Below, piece by piece: positions 11,012 through 20,502 of a stretch of DNA of 64,000 nucleotides. A program made the position numbers and the translations under genes. Source of the DNA: Hymenobacter cheonanensis (lineage in GTDB: Bacteria; Bacteroidota; Bacteroidia; Cytophagales; Hymenobacteraceae); assembly GCF_030581075.1 (NCBI RefSeq), contig NZ_JAUQSW010000003.1, positions 491,698 to 555,697 on the forward strand, read 5' to 3'. The number at the start of each line of letters is the position of its first letter. Positions within the stretch are counted from its first letter, which is position 1. The notes beneath the pieces were generated by a model. That model saw nothing but the letters and a program-made list of their open reading frames with translations, was not told where the DNA came from and did no database searches.

Positions 11012-12490
11012 ATGCAGTACGTATCACCAGTACGTGAGCCACTCGTAACGAGTGGTAAGACGTACCACGACGTCACGCAGGATATCTGCTATCAGGTAGA
11101 AGCTGCGCCTAACATCCGGTGGATGGGTGCCCTTGGGGTAGCCTTAGTTCTGCTGGGCGTCTTCTTCTATTCGGTATACCGCACACTGTGGTATGGTATC
11201 GGCGAGTGGGGCTTGAATAAGACCATCGGTTGGGCTTGGGATATTACCAACTTCGTATGGTGGGTAGGTATTGGCCACGCTGGTACACTTATCTCAGCTG
11301 TATTGCTCCTGTTCCGCCAGAAATGGCGCTCGTCCATCAACCGGGCAGCAGAAGCAATGACGATTTTTGCCGTAATCTGCGCTGCTATGTTTCCAGTATT
11401 GCACATGGGGCGCCCGTGGCTGGCTTTCTATGTGTTCCCACTGCAAAATACGCTAGGTTCCTTGTGGGCAAACTTCAACTCACCACTATTGTGGGACGTG
11501 TTCGCCATTTCAACCTATTTCACGGTTTCCCTGGTGTTCTGGTACACAGGTCTGGTGCCCGACTTTGCTACCATCCGTGACCGCGCTAAAGGCAAAATCG
11601 CCAAAGTGAGCTACTCTCTGCTCAGCATGGGCTGGACGGGCTCTGCCAAACACTGGTCGCGCTACGAAACGGTGTCACTGATTTTGGCTGGTGTTTCAAC
11701 GCCGCTGGTACTCTCGGTACACACTATTGTATCGATGGACTTTGCAACCTCTGTAGTACCTGGCTGGCATACCACAATTTTCCCGCCTTACTTCGTGGCC
11801 GGCGCTATCTTCTCCGGCTTTGCCATGGTGCTAACGCTGATGCTCATCACTCGCGTAGTATTCCGGCTAGAGGACTATATCACGCTGGAGCACATTGCCC
11901 TTATGAATAAAATCATGATGGTAACGGGTTCTATCGTAGGGGTAGCTTATATCACCGAGTTCTTTATTGCTTGGTATTCCCAGGTTGAATACGAGCAGTA
12001 CTGCTTTATCAACCGGGCTACTGGGCCGTATTGGTGGGCCTACCTAAGCATGATGAGCTGTAACGTGCTTTCGCCGCAGTTTGTGTGGATACGCCGCATT
12101 CGTTACAGCATTACGATGACATTCATTCTTTCCATTATCGTGAATATCGGTATGTGGTTCGAGCGCTTTGTAATTATCGTATCATCGCTGCACCGCGATT
12201 ACTTGCCTTCTTCATGGGCAATGTTCTCCCCAACCCGTATTGACGTTGGTGTTTATGTGGGTACAATCGGCTTGTTCTTCACGCTCTTCCTGCTCTTTGC
12301 CAAGTTCTTCCCGGTAATTAACATGGCAGAAGTAAAAACAATCCTAAAGTATACCGTCAATGATGGTCCCACTTACGGTGGCGTTAATGATGGCAGCCGT
12401 ACTCCGGGTCGCCACAGTGTATCTGCCCCTCACTCTACGCCTGGCGTTCCGGCTTCGGCACCAGTAAACTACGACAAGCAAAATGACTAG
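11012..12490 (+). CDS. actC: Alternative complex III subunit C, NrfD/PsrC-like quinol-binding membrane protein
   Basis: ActC (492 residues) is one of two NrfD-like integral membrane subunits of alternative complex III and a probable site of quinol oxidation. The sequence begins [20 protein letters not shown] and has about ten hydrophobic helices, starting at [20 protein letters not shown]. It includes the family segments [21 protein letters not shown] and [21 protein letters not shown] polar C-terminal tail ends the protein. The gene starts 29 bases after actB, and its stop overlaps the actD start by 8 bases, indicating coupled translation. Confidence 0.94.
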   Translation: MQYVSPVREPLVTSGKTYHDVTQDICYQVEAAPNIRWMGALGVALVLLGVFFYSVYRTLWYGIGEWGLNKTIGWAWDITNFVWWVGIGHAGTLISAVLLLFRQKWRSSINRAAEAMTIFAVICAAMFPVLHMGRPWLAFYVFPLQNTLGSLWANFNSPLLWDVFAISTYFTVSLVFWYTGLVPDFATIRDRAKGKIAKVSYSLLSMGWTGSAKHWSRYETVSLILAGVSTPLVLSVHTIVSMDFATSVVPGWHTTIFPPYFVAGAIFSGFAMVLTLMLITRVVFRLEDYITLEHIALMNKIMMVTGSIVGVAYITEFFIAWYSQVEYEQYCFINRATGPYWWAYLSMMSCNVLSPQFVWIRRIRYSITMTFILSIIVNIGMWFERFVIIVSSLHRDYLPSSWAMFSPTRIDVGVYVGTIGLFFTLFLLFAKFFPVINMAEVKTILKYTVNDGPTYGGVNDGSRTPGRHSVSAPHSTPGVPASAPVNYDKQND

Positions 12491-13073
12491 CCCTGCCGTT
12501 ACTACCGCGCCAGTTGCTACCGCTACTGCCTCGGATACCCACAGCTCTACGAAGCGTTTTGCGCTCGGTGTTTTCGATGACGAAGATGTATTGCTTCACG
12601 CTATCGATAATGTGCGGGGAGCTGGCGTAAAGATTTACGATGTCTTTTCGCCTTATCCTGTCCACGGTATCGACGATGCCTTGGGGATTGAGCGTTCGCG
12701 CTTGCCAATTGCCGCCTTCTTCTACGGCATGTGCGGGCTGGCTTTTGCGCTGTGGCTACAGATTTACACGCTCGGTTTCGACTGGCCCATGATTATTGGT
12801 GGCAAGCCAGCAATTGCGTTGCCAGCATTTATTCCTGTAAGCTTTGAGTTGACGGTATTCTTTACCTGCCACGGTATGGTAATCACCTTCTACACTATCT
12901 CGAAATTGTATCCGCGATTCAAAACGCCGGTGCTAGATGTGCGCTCTACCGACGACAAGTTTGTGATGGCTATCGAACTAGACGAGCATTCTTCCCAATT
13001 GCCTAAATTGACGCAACTGCTTCGCGAAAACGGGGCTAGTGAAGTCAATCAAAAGGAAATGACCAAATTCTAA
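12483..13073 (+). CDS. actD: Alternative complex III subunit D (DUF3341)
   Basis: ActD (196 residues) is a small membrane subunit of alternative complex III. The cytoplasmic N-terminal DUF3341 domain shows [20 protein letters not shown] and [18 protein letters not shown] (about 22-66). Two transmembrane helices follow ([20 protein letters not shown] and the segment around [20 protein letters not shown]). The C-terminal part ends with acidic/Gln-rich residues. The start overlaps the end of actC, and its stop overlaps the actE ATG (TAATG), so all three are probably translated together. Confidence 0.93.
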   Translation: MTSPAVTTAPVATATASDTHSSTKRFALGVFDDEDVLLHAIDNVRGAGVKIYDVFSPYPVHGIDDALGIERSRLPIAAFFYGMCGLAFALWLQIYTLGFDWPMIIGGKPAIALPAFIPVSFELTVFFTCHGMVITFYTISKLYPRFKTPVLDVRSTDDKFVMAIELDEHSSQLPKLTQLLRENGASEVNQKEMTKF

Positions 13074-13828
13074 TGATGTCGCCTTTCCTCAAATACGGGC
13101 TGTCCGCGGCCTCTCTAGCTCTGAGCCTTGGCGTAGCATCGTGCTCTCCCGACCCGAATAGCCCCGGCGTAGAATATGCTCCGGAGATGTACGAGTCGAT
13201 TCCCTATGAGCCCCTGCGCCAAATTACTTTTAACTCAATTAACTCCTTCGGTATAAACCAACGTACTCCGGCTGCTGGTACGGTGCCTCGGGGAAAATTG
13301 GCGTATTTCGACCACATTCCGAAGGATAGTGTAACTATTGCAGAGCGCACTTTGCGTAATCCTTACGCTTACAGCAAGGCTAACTTAGAAGAGGGCCAGG
13401 TGCTCTTCTCGCGCTACTGCCTGCATTGTCATGGTGAAAAGGGAGATGGACAGGGGCCGGTTGGCATGAAGTTCAAAGGTGTCCCTAACTATTCTTCCGG
13501 TGCCTACAAGACGATGAATGATGGTCACATCTACCACGTCATCGAGTGGGGGCGCAACCGCATGATGCCCCACGGTTCACAGGTTAACCCCGAAGAACGT
13601 TGGAAGATTGCAATGTATGTGCACGTCTTACAACTTAATAACGACCCAGCTGACCTCCCCAAACTAGTAAAAGTTACTGCCCCTGTTGAAGCTACAAGTG
13701 CTTCGAGTGGCGAAGCTTCTGCCATGACGGACGGAACCAATCAAAAAGCTGAAGGAAAGGCAAACTCACGTACAGGCTCCGAAACGCCCGGCCAAGGTAC
13801 TCCGGGCCGCAACGGTAAGATGAACTAA
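13073..13828 (+). CDS. actE: Alternative complex III subunit E, monoheme cytochrome c lipoprotein
   Basis: ActE (251 residues) is a membrane-anchored monoheme cytochrome c. The N-terminal hydrophobic stretch ends in the lipobox GVAS-C, so the mature protein should start at that Cys with a lipid anchor. The heme motif is CLHCHGEKGDGQGPVG, and a likely axial Met is in NRMMPHGSQV. The C-terminal ~50 residues are a low-complexity Ser/Gly/Lys tail. A second ATG lies at 13076, directly after the first. The gene sits between actD (overlap) and actF (7-base gap). In known complexes ActE passes electrons onward towards the oxidase. Confidence 0.94.
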   Translation: MMSPFLKYGLSAASLALSLGVASCSPDPNSPGVEYAPEMYESIPYEPLRQITFNSINSFGINQRTPAAGTVPRGKLAYFDHIPKDSVTIAERTLRNPYAYSKANLEEGQVLFSRYCLHCHGEKGDGQGPVGMKFKGVPNYSSGAYKTMNDGHIYHVIEWGRNRMMPHGSQVNPEERWKIAMYVHVLQLNNDPADLPKLVKVTAPVEATSASSGEASAMTDGTNQKAEGKANSRTGSETPGQGTPGRNGKMN

Positions 13829-13835
13829 CTGACTT

Positions 13836-15146
13836 ATGGCAACTCTGACTCATCATCACGAACCCGCCGCCGTTGAGCAGCTAGTCCTTAGCCCAAAGGT
13901 TCAACGCACTTTCATTACCATTATTGGTGCTGGTATTCTAGTGCTTATAATTGGGATTATTGCTGCCCTTATGCATTGGGGCGAGCATCATGAGATTGCT
14001 ACGCAAGTAAATGCTGCCCATAATGCCTCTGCTCATGAGGAAGGCCATTCTGTATTGGTGCGTCGCATTATTGTCAGCTTGTGGCATAGCAATGTCTTCT
14101 TCATCGGTGTCTCTGTGGTTGGCACCGTATTCATGGCTATTCAATATGTAGCTTATGCCGGCTGGTCGGTAGTTGTAAAGCGCATCAATGAAGCACTGAG
14201 CGCATGGTTGATTCCAGGTGGTGTTTTGCTCGTTGTTTTGTTTGTTATTGGTCGCCATGACATCTTTCATTGGACCCACGACGGTATCATGACTAAGGGC
14301 TCTGCCAACTACGATAAAATAGTGGCTGGCAAAGCGGGCTTCCTCACTTTCGGTTTTTACCTAGTGCGGATGGTTTCTTACTTGGTTATTTGGGCTGTAT
14401 TCTCGTGGCGCTTGCGTCAACTTTCACTGGCGGAAGATTTGAACGGTGGCACTAGCTACTTTCATACAAGCATCACTACGGCTGCATTATTTCTGGTGTT
14501 GTTTGCTGTAACGTCTTCAATGTCAGCATGGGACTGGGTAATGTCAGTCGATGTGCACTGGTTCAGCACTATGTTCGGCTGGTATGTGTTTGCCTCTTGG
14601 TGGGTGTCTGGTATCGCGGCTACGGCATTGATTGCTATTTTCCTGAAGCAAGCAGGTTACCTGCGTTTCATGAATGCCAACCATTTCCATGATTTAGGTA
14701 AGCTTATGTTTGGCTTCAGCATCTTCTGGACTTACGTATGGTTTGCACAGTTCATGCTCATCTGGTATGCCAACCTGCCTGAAGAATCGGTTTACTTCAA
14801 CCAGCGTCTAGGTGGTTTTGAGGGTCGCTATACTTGGATGTTTTATGCAAATCTGGTAGTCAACTTCGCCTTCCCATTCCTGGCCCTGATGACCCGAGAC
14901 GCTAAGCGTCAAATGATTATCATGAAAATAGTGTGCATCGCTATTCTGATAGGTCACTGGTCTGACTTCTATTTAATGATAATGCCGGGCACTATGAAGG
15001 GCGATAACGGGTTCCTCATTGAAATCGGTATCGCGCTAATTTTCTTAGGCGCATTTCTGATTCTCGTAACTCGTCGCCTCACTGAAGCGTCGCTGATTCC
15101 AGTCAATCATCCCTTCGTTGAGGAGAGCGTTCACCACACCACTTAA
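13836..15146 (+). CDS. actF: Alternative complex III subunit F, second NrfD-like membrane protein
   Basis: ActF (436 residues) is the second NrfD-family membrane subunit, paired with ActC and often named quinol:cytochrome c oxidoreductase quinone-binding subunit 2. It has about ten helices, from TFITIIGAGILVLIIGIIAA near residue 30. Family segments include SVDVHWFSTMFGWYVFASWW, HDLGKLMFGFSIFWTYVWFA and QFMLIWYANLPEE. A His-rich loop (about 48-70) follows the first helix. The gene follows actE closely. The next gene, coxB, starts 90 bases later, so the oxidase genes may be cotranscribed. Confidence 0.94.
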   Translation: MATLTHHHEPAAVEQLVLSPKVQRTFITIIGAGILVLIIGIIAALMHWGEHHEIATQVNAAHNASAHEEGHSVLVRRIIVSLWHSNVFFIGVSVVGTVFMAIQYVAYAGWSVVVKRINEALSAWLIPGGVLLVVLFVIGRHDIFHWTHDGIMTKGSANYDKIVAGKAGFLTFGFYLVRMVSYLVIWAVFSWRLRQLSLAEDLNGGTSYFHTSITTAALFLVLFAVTSSMSAWDWVMSVDVHWFSTMFGWYVFASWWVSGIAATALIAIFLKQAGYLRFMNANHFHDLGKLMFGFSIFWTYVWFAQFMLIWYANLPEESVYFNQRLGGFEGRYTWMFYANLVVNFAFPFLALMTRDAKRQMIIMKIVCIAILIGHWSDFYLMIMPGTMKGDNGFLIEIGIALIFLGAFLILVTRRLTEASLIPVNHPFVEESVHHTT

Positions 15147-15236
15147 TTTAAGAGCTTAGATTTTTAGAACTTAGCGCGTAGCAGTCAGTTATTTGCTAGC
15201 ACTAGGCTCTAAGTTCAGAATTCTACCTTCTATCCG

Positions 15237-16334
15237 ATGACTTCTTTAACTATTCTGCTAGTTTTGGTGCTGCTGCTGGTCGTATTTGGCCTGCTGTTCC
15301 GTCTCCAAATACTAACGGCTATTTTCTCGGGCTCCTATGTGCGCCAGATTGGTACCAGCAACCGCATTAATGCGATTCTGATGCTAGTGTTTATGGTGTT
15401 TGGTGGGGCTGCTTTCTTTTGGTCTTTTGCTGAAAACTTTAGCAAGATGAACCCGCCTATTGCGTCCGTTCACGGACATGCGATGGAGCGAATGTTCTGG
15501 ACGACGATGACGGTAATTGGTATTGCTTTCGTTATTACGCAAGCACTCCTTTTTATCTACTCATATAAATATCAGCATAGAGAAGGTCGTCGGGCTTACT
15601 TTTTCTCGCACAATAACAAAATAGAAGTCATTTGGACGATTATCCCAGCCATTGTTATGGCTGCACTAATCTTCGCTGGCTGGAAAGCCTGGACCCGCAT
15701 TACCGGCCCAGCTCCTAAAGATGCTATTGTTTTGGAAGTGATGGGCAAGCAGTTCAACTGGTTGGTACGCTACCCAGGCCGTGACATGAAGCTTGGGGTG
15801 GTAAATTACCGTTTGATTGATGCCTCAAACGAATTTGGATTCGACTTGAGCGATAAGTCAGCAATGGATGACTTTACTGCTTCAGAAATCCACGTTCCCA
15901 AAGGACACCCTGTATTGATTAAGATTCGGTCGCGCGACGTACTGCATGCCGTGTACATGCCGCATTTTCGCGTGCAGATGTATGCAGTACCAGGCATGCC
16001 AACGCGCTTTTGGTTTACTCCTACTACTACCACCGATGAGATGCGGGCTAAATTGGGTAATCCCAAATTCAACTATGAGCTAGCCTGCAATCAAATATGT
16101 GGTAAAGGTCACTTTGCCATGAAGCTGAATATCGTGGTGGATGAGCCTGACGATTATGTAGCTTGGTTTGCTGCGCAAAGCCCTATCTCTCAGAATGCCG
16201 ATTTGATGGCATCTTTCAAGCAGATGAGCCAACAGACTGGTCTCGGTAAAGGGGGGAGCCAAGGTGCTAGAGCTAGTGCAGTAGAGGAAACAGGTGAGAC
16301 ACCTGCGCCTCTGTCTGCCCAAGCATCCATGTAA
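15237..16334 (+). CDS. coxB: Cytochrome c oxidase subunit II
   Basis: Subunit II (365 residues) carries the CuA centre that receives electrons for the aa3-type terminal oxidase. The hydrophobic N-terminus has up to four helices, including a very hydrophobic one at residues 1-20, rather than the usual two. The CuA ligands are in CNQICGKGHFAM: C284, C288, H292 and M295, with the earlier His in SRDVLHAVYMPHF. There is no C-terminal cytochrome c domain, so this is not a caa3-type subunit. Electrons must come from a separate cytochrome, presumably ActE or the N-terminal heme domain of ActA. The C-terminus is a low-complexity tail. Confidence 0.95.
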   Translation: MTSLTILLVLVLLLVVFGLLFRLQILTAIFSGSYVRQIGTSNRINAILMLVFMVFGGAAFFWSFAENFSKMNPPIASVHGHAMERMFWTTMTVIGIAFVITQALLFIYSYKYQHREGRRAYFFSHNNKIEVIWTIIPAIVMAALIFAGWKAWTRITGPAPKDAIVLEVMGKQFNWLVRYPGRDMKLGVVNYRLIDASNEFGFDLSDKSAMDDFTASEIHVPKGHPVLIKIRSRDVLHAVYMPHFRVQMYAVPGMPTRFWFTPTTTTDEMRAKLGNPKFNYELACNQICGKGHFAMKLNIVVDEPDDYVAWFAAQSPISQNADLMASFKQMSQQTGLGKGGSQGARASAVEETGETPAPLSAQASM

Positions 16335-16366
16335 AAGTTAAATTCTCAGAATTTTTATTCCGATTT

Positions 16367-18232
16367 ATGGCTACTAATCTCCCGGTTTCCGCGCAGTCGC
16401 AGGGTGGAGTGGGTACCGCGCCAGTGCCGCACACCGAGCACGAGGACCATCTACACGACCACGAGCACCACGACCAGCACTGGCTGTGGAAGTACGTCTT
16501 CAGCCAAGACCATAAGATGATTGCCCGCCAGTTCCTCATTACAGGAATGATTTGGGCTATCATTGGTGGTTTGCTTTCGAGCCTGTTCCGCTTGCAGCTA
16601 GGCTGGCCTGAGGCAACTTTAGACTGGTTGCAGCCCCTGCTAGGTAAATGGATTGAAGGTGGTAAGCTTAACCCAGAGTTTTACCTCGCTTTGGTAACGA
16701 TGCACGGTACCATCATGGTATTTTTCGTGTTGACCGCTGGCTTATCAGGAACGTTTTCCAACTTCCTGATTCCCTTGCAGGTTGGTGCCCGTGATATGGC
16801 ATCAGGCTTTATGAACATGCTCTCGTACTGGTTCTTCTTCCTGTCGAGTGTTATTATGTTCTGCTCATTATTTTTGGAGACTGGTCCGGCTGCGTCTGGC
16901 TGGACGATATATCCTCCTTTGAGCGCCCTGCCCCAAGCCATTCCCGGCTCTGGAATGGGTATGACGATGTGGCTGGTGAGTATGGTGTTCTTCATCGTAT
17001 CACAGTTGCTGGGTGGTGTAAACTACGTTACTACGGTTATCAACCTGCGTACCCGTGGCATGAGCATGAGTAAGCTGCCGCTCACTATTTGGGCGTTTTT
17101 CCTCACGGCCATTCTGGGTATTCTGTCTTTCCCGGTATTGTTCTCAGCTGCGTTACTGCTGGTTTTTGACCGTTCGTTCGGTACATCATTCTTTCTGTCC
17201 GACATCTATATTGCTGGTCAGGCATTACACAACCAAGGTGGCTCGCCGGTACTTTTCCAGCACTTGTTCTGGTTTCTGGGGCACCCCGAAGTATATATTG
17301 TAATTATGCCTGCAATGGGCATGGTTTCGGAGATTCTTGCTACAAACGCCCGTAAGCCTATTTTCGGGTATCGGGCCATGATTGGCTCGCTGATTGGTAT
17401 CTCGCTGTTGTCGTTCGTAGTGTGGGCTCACCACATGTTCGTAACAGGTATGAATCCCTTTTTGGGCTCAGTATTCATGTTCCTGACGCTGATTATCGCC
17501 GTTCCTTCGGGGGTAAAAGTGTTCAACTGGCTAGCCACCCTTTGGCGCGGTAACATCCGCTTCACGGCTGCGATGCTGTTTGCTATTGGTTTCGTATCGC
17601 TGTTTATCTCGGGTGGTTTGACTGGTATTATCCTCGGCAACGCAACGCTGGATATCCAGATGCACAATACGTACTTCGTAGTAGCTCACTTCCACTTGGT
17701 GATGGGCTCATCGGCTTTCTTTGGTCTGTTTGCCGGTGTGTACCACTGGTTCCCGAAGATGTTCGGGCGTATGATGGATGAGAAGCTAGGCTATATCCAC
17801 TTCTGGTTAACTTTCCTCGGGGTTTACTTGGTGTTTATGCCAATGCACTATGTAGGCATCGCAGGCTTCCCCCGCCGTTACTATTCCTGGACTGGCTTTG
17901 ATGCTTTCTCGCAGTTCGCTGACCTGAATAAGTTCATCTCGATAGCTGCTATCCTGGCCTTCTTCGCTCAATTTGTATTCATTTTCAACTTTTTCTACAG
18001 CATTTTCCGTGGCCGTCGCGCAACTGAAAATCCTTGGAATTCGACTACGCTGGAATGGACCACGCCCATTGAGCCCGGCCACGGCAACTGGCCCGGTGAG
18101 ATACCCGCAGTATATCGCTGGCCCTATGATTACAGCAAGCCCGGTGCCGACGTGGATTTCATCCCTCAGAACGTACCCTACTCGCAAACGCCTTCATCCA
18201 ATCTTCCATACGAGCGGGAGTTGTCTGAATAG
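16367..18232 (+). CDS. ctaD: Cytochrome c oxidase subunit I
   Basis: The catalytic subunit of the heme-copper oxidase (621 residues), with about twelve helices. Copper-B ligands are H306 in GHPEVYI, with cross-linkable Tyr Y310, and H355/H356 in WAHHMF. The heme ligands lie in HNTYFVVAHFHLVMG, plus the early His in MHGTIMVFFVLTAGLSG. The GHPEV glutamate identifies an A1-type oxidase. An N-terminal His/Asp-rich stretch (HTEHEDHLHDHEHHDQH, about residues 23-39) precedes the first helix and could bind metal, which is inference. The gene follows coxB after 32 bases and ends before a strong terminator. Confidence 0.97.
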   Translation: MATNLPVSAQSQGGVGTAPVPHTEHEDHLHDHEHHDQHWLWKYVFSQDHKMIARQFLITGMIWAIIGGLLSSLFRLQLGWPEATLDWLQPLLGKWIEGGKLNPEFYLALVTMHGTIMVFFVLTAGLSGTFSNFLIPLQVGARDMASGFMNMLSYWFFFLSSVIMFCSLFLETGPAASGWTIYPPLSALPQAIPGSGMGMTMWLVSMVFFIVSQLLGGVNYVTTVINLRTRGMSMSKLPLTIWAFFLTAILGILSFPVLFSAALLLVFDRSFGTSFFLSDIYIAGQALHNQGGSPVLFQHLFWFLGHPEVYIVIMPAMGMVSEILATNARKPIFGYRAMIGSLIGISLLSFVVWAHHMFVTGMNPFLGSVFMFLTLIIAVPSGVKVFNWLATLWRGNIRFTAAMLFAIGFVSLFISGGLTGIILGNATLDIQMHNTYFVVAHFHLVMGSSAFFGLFAGVYHWFPKMFGRMMDEKLGYIHFWLTFLGVYLVFMPMHYVGIAGFPRRYYSWTGFDAFSQFADLNKFISIAAILAFFAQFVFIFNFFYSIFRGRRATENPWNSTTLEWTTPIEPGHGNWPGEIPAVYRWPYDYSKPGADVDFIPQNVPYSQTPSSNLPYERELSE

Positions 18233-18255
18233 CCTAGTAGAGTAACTCTGCCTGA

Positions 18256-18288
18256 ACGGGCCGCCGACGTACGGCGGCCCGTTTTTTT
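18256..18288 (+). terminator. Rho-independent terminator after ctaD
   Basis: A perfect 11-bp stem ACGGGCCGCCG / CGGCGGCCCGT with a 5-base loop, followed by seven T (18282-18288). It lies 24 bases past the ctaD stop and probably ends the act-cox transcript before the heme synthesis genes. Confidence 0.92.
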
Positions 18289-18370
18289 GTTGCCAAGCTA
18301 GCCCCTTAAGTTGCTCTTGAGCTACGGATTTTATAGTGGAGTTCTCGCGTTGGTTCGAAAAATAACGTTT

Positions 18371-19504
18371 ATGAAAGAAGCAGGATTTGAGCGTCGGTTT
18401 CGCTTTTGGAGCGTGTTGACGGTTATCAGCATCTATTTATTAATTCTGGTTGGGGGCATTGTGCGGGCTACTGGCTCGGGAATGGGTTGCCCCGATTGGC
18501 CAAAGTGTTTTGGCCAGTGGGTGCCTCCTACAGAAGCAAGTCAACTACCGGCCAATTACAAGCAGCTATACACAGCCCAGCGAGTTGCCAAAAATCAGAA
18601 ACTAGCCCGCACCCTGGCCAGCTTGGGTTTTCGGCAGGTAGCCGGCGACATATTTGCTCACCCGACCCAATACATAGAAACCGATTTCAACCCCACCAAG
18701 ACTTGGATTGAATATATCAACCGGCTGCTAGGGGCACTTATTGGCATTTTTGTTTTCGTAACGGCAGTAGTAGCCATTCCTTACTTTAAGCGGGACCAAC
18801 CGATTTTTTGGTTGGCAGTAGCTAGCTGGTTGCTTACCGGGTTTCAGGGCTGGCTAGGGTCGCTGGTTGTGTCGACCAACTTATTGCCCGTCATGGTAAC
18901 CATTCATATGGGGCTGGCATTGCTGATTGTGGCTTTGCTGCTTTATGCGGCACATAGAGCCCGGTGGCAAAAAAAAGAACTACTGTGGCAGCAGCAGGTG
19001 GAGCTGGAAACATTGGGTGGGGAAGCCGATGAAGAACTGGCCGTTGTTGCTGGCTTGCAGTGGCTGCTCTGGCTGGTCATCGGGCTCACGTTTGTGCAGA
19101 TTATTCTGGGCACGCAGGTCCGTGAGCAAATCGACCAAATTGCTTCGGCAGCGGGCTATACGCAGCGGGCCACCTGGGTCGATAAGCTAGGCGGTGTTTT
19201 TGAAGCGCACCGCACACTTTCTGCCATTGTGGTGCTAGCCAATGCCTACGTGGGCTACCAAGTGTGGCAGCTGGAAGCGCCAGCGCTGCGGCGGCTGGTA
19301 GTAGGTACCTGGGGGCTGATAGGGGCGGAGCTGGTAGCCGGCCTTACGCTGGCCGCCTGGGCGCTGCCGGCCTTCGTGCAGCCCATCCACTTAACGCTGG
19401 CGACCCTGCTCTTCGGGGTGCAGTTTCTGACACTGCTAGCCCTGCGCCGGCTAAACCGGGTAGGTGGCGAGGTGGGGGCTGCCTCGCTGCAGGCAATGCA
19501 GTAG
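18371..19504 (+). CDS. ctaA: Heme A synthase (COX15/CtaA)
   Basis: CtaA oxidises the C8 methyl group of heme O to the formyl group of heme A. The start at ATG 18371 gives MKEAGFERRFRFWSVLTVIS; a longer in-frame reading from 18311 adds 20 unlikely residues. The protein (377 residues, about eight helices) carries the family motif GGIVRATGSGMGCPDWPKCFG in helix 1, with the conserved Cys pair. The heme ligand segments HMGLALLIVALLLYAAHRAR and FEAHRTLSAIVVLANAYVG follow. It is longer than Bacillus CtaA, fitting the Bacteroidota version. It precedes ctaB by 55 bases. Confidence 0.94.
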   Translation: MKEAGFERRFRFWSVLTVISIYLLILVGGIVRATGSGMGCPDWPKCFGQWVPPTEASQLPANYKQLYTAQRVAKNQKLARTLASLGFRQVAGDIFAHPTQYIETDFNPTKTWIEYINRLLGALIGIFVFVTAVVAIPYFKRDQPIFWLAVASWLLTGFQGWLGSLVVSTNLLPVMVTIHMGLALLIVALLLYAAHRARWQKKELLWQQQVELETLGGEADEELAVVAGLQWLLWLVIGLTFVQIILGTQVREQIDQIASAAGYTQRATWVDKLGGVFEAHRTLSAIVVLANAYVGYQVWQLEAPALRRLVVGTWGLIGAELVAGLTLAAWALPAFVQPIHLTLATLLFGVQFLTLLALRRLNRVGGEVGAASLQAMQ

Positions 19505-19529
19505 TACCCATGCTAGCCCGAGTAGGGCG

Positions 19530-19537
19530 TACCTTTG
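19530..19537 (+). promoter_or_regulatory. Possible -7 box (TACCTTTG) before ctaB
   Basis: TACCTTTG matches the TAnnTTTG consensus 22 bases before the ctaB start, in the 55-base gap after ctaA. No TTG element is seen at the usual -33 distance. It may give ctaB and the following oxidase genes their own transcript. Confidence 0.45.
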
Positions 19538-19559
19538 CAGCAGCAATTTTATCAGGTTA

Positions 19560-20411
19560 ATGACGAAGGCCCGCGCCTATTTTCAGCTGCTCAAGTTCCG
19601 GCTTTCCTTCACGGTCGCGTTTTCTAGTGCGTTGGGCTACCTGCTGGGCTTAGCTACGCCGAACTGGGGCCGGGCGCTATTGGTGCTGCTAGGGGGCTTG
19701 CTGGTTACCGGAGCTGCGAACATTATCAACCAGGTTTTCGAAAAAGACCTGGATAAGCTGATGAAGCGCACCGAAAACCGGCCGCTGCCCACCGGGCGCA
19801 TTTCGCCCATAGAGGCCTGGGTATTCTGCGTGCTATTGGCAATAGCCGGGCTAGGGCTGCTGGCCTACTATTTCAACCCGCTCACGGCGGCACTTTCGCT
19901 GCTGTCGCTCATTCTGTATGGGTTTATCTATACGCCACTCAAGACGGTGTCGCCGGTGTGCGTAGCCGTGGGGGCCATTCCGGGCGGGCTGCCGCCACTC
20001 ATTGGCTGGGTAGCCGCTACGGGCTACGTGGGAGAGGCTGCCTGGGTGCTATTTGGCATCCAGTTTATGTGGCAGTTTCCGCATTTTTGGGCTATCGCCT
20101 GGGTGGCCGACGAAGACTACAAGCGCGCCGGCTTCAAGATGCTGCCAACGCCCGGCGAGCGCGACCTGCGCACGGCCTTTCAGATAATGACGTACACGGT
20201 GCTGCTCATTCCGGTATCGCTGCTGCCGCTGGTGCTAGGCATCTCGGGCCGCGTGTCGGCGGGGGTGGCCCTCGTGTGCGGGGTACTATTCACGCTACTC
20301 ACCGTGCGCCTCATGCGCACGCAAGACCGTAAGTCGGCGCTGAGTATCATGTTTGCTTCCTTTCTGTATTTGCCCATTGTGCAAATAGCGCTGCTTTTAG
20401 ACAAAGTTTGA
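19560..20411 (+). CDS. ctaB: Protoheme IX farnesyltransferase (heme O synthase)
   Basis: CtaB/CyoE transfers a farnesyl group to protoheme, making heme O, the substrate of CtaA. The ATG at 19560 gives MTKARAYFQLLKFRLSFTVA, the usual N-terminus. Starts further upstream overlap the ctaA end and are rejected. The protein (283 residues) is a polytopic UbiA-family prenyltransferase. The first Asp-rich motif is in NIINQVFEKDLDKLMKRTENRPLP and the second in WVADEDYKRAGFKMLP. It lies between ctaA and the subunit III genes. Confidence 0.95.
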   Translation: MTKARAYFQLLKFRLSFTVAFSSALGYLLGLATPNWGRALLVLLGGLLVTGAANIINQVFEKDLDKLMKRTENRPLPTGRISPIEAWVFCVLLAIAGLGLLAYYFNPLTAALSLLSLILYGFIYTPLKTVSPVCVAVGAIPGGLPPLIGWVAATGYVGEAAWVLFGIQFMWQFPHFWAIAWVADEDYKRAGFKMLPTPGERDLRTAFQIMTYTVLLIPVSLLPLVLGISGRVSAGVALVCGVLFTLLTVRLMRTQDRKSALSIMFASFLYLPIVQIALLLDKV

Positions 20412-20502
20412 GTTATAATCGGAAGCTCTTTGTTGTTAGTGCGTGAGGAGCCAGCGGACAACGGCCTCGCAAACAGTCAAAAATTACTCAATTATTTCTG
20501 AT

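Noticed and set aside
15147..15236. Possible terminator or attenuator between actF and coxB
   Set aside because: An 8-bp inverted match (GAACTTAG / CTAAGTTC) has a long loop and no T-run, which is too weak to call.
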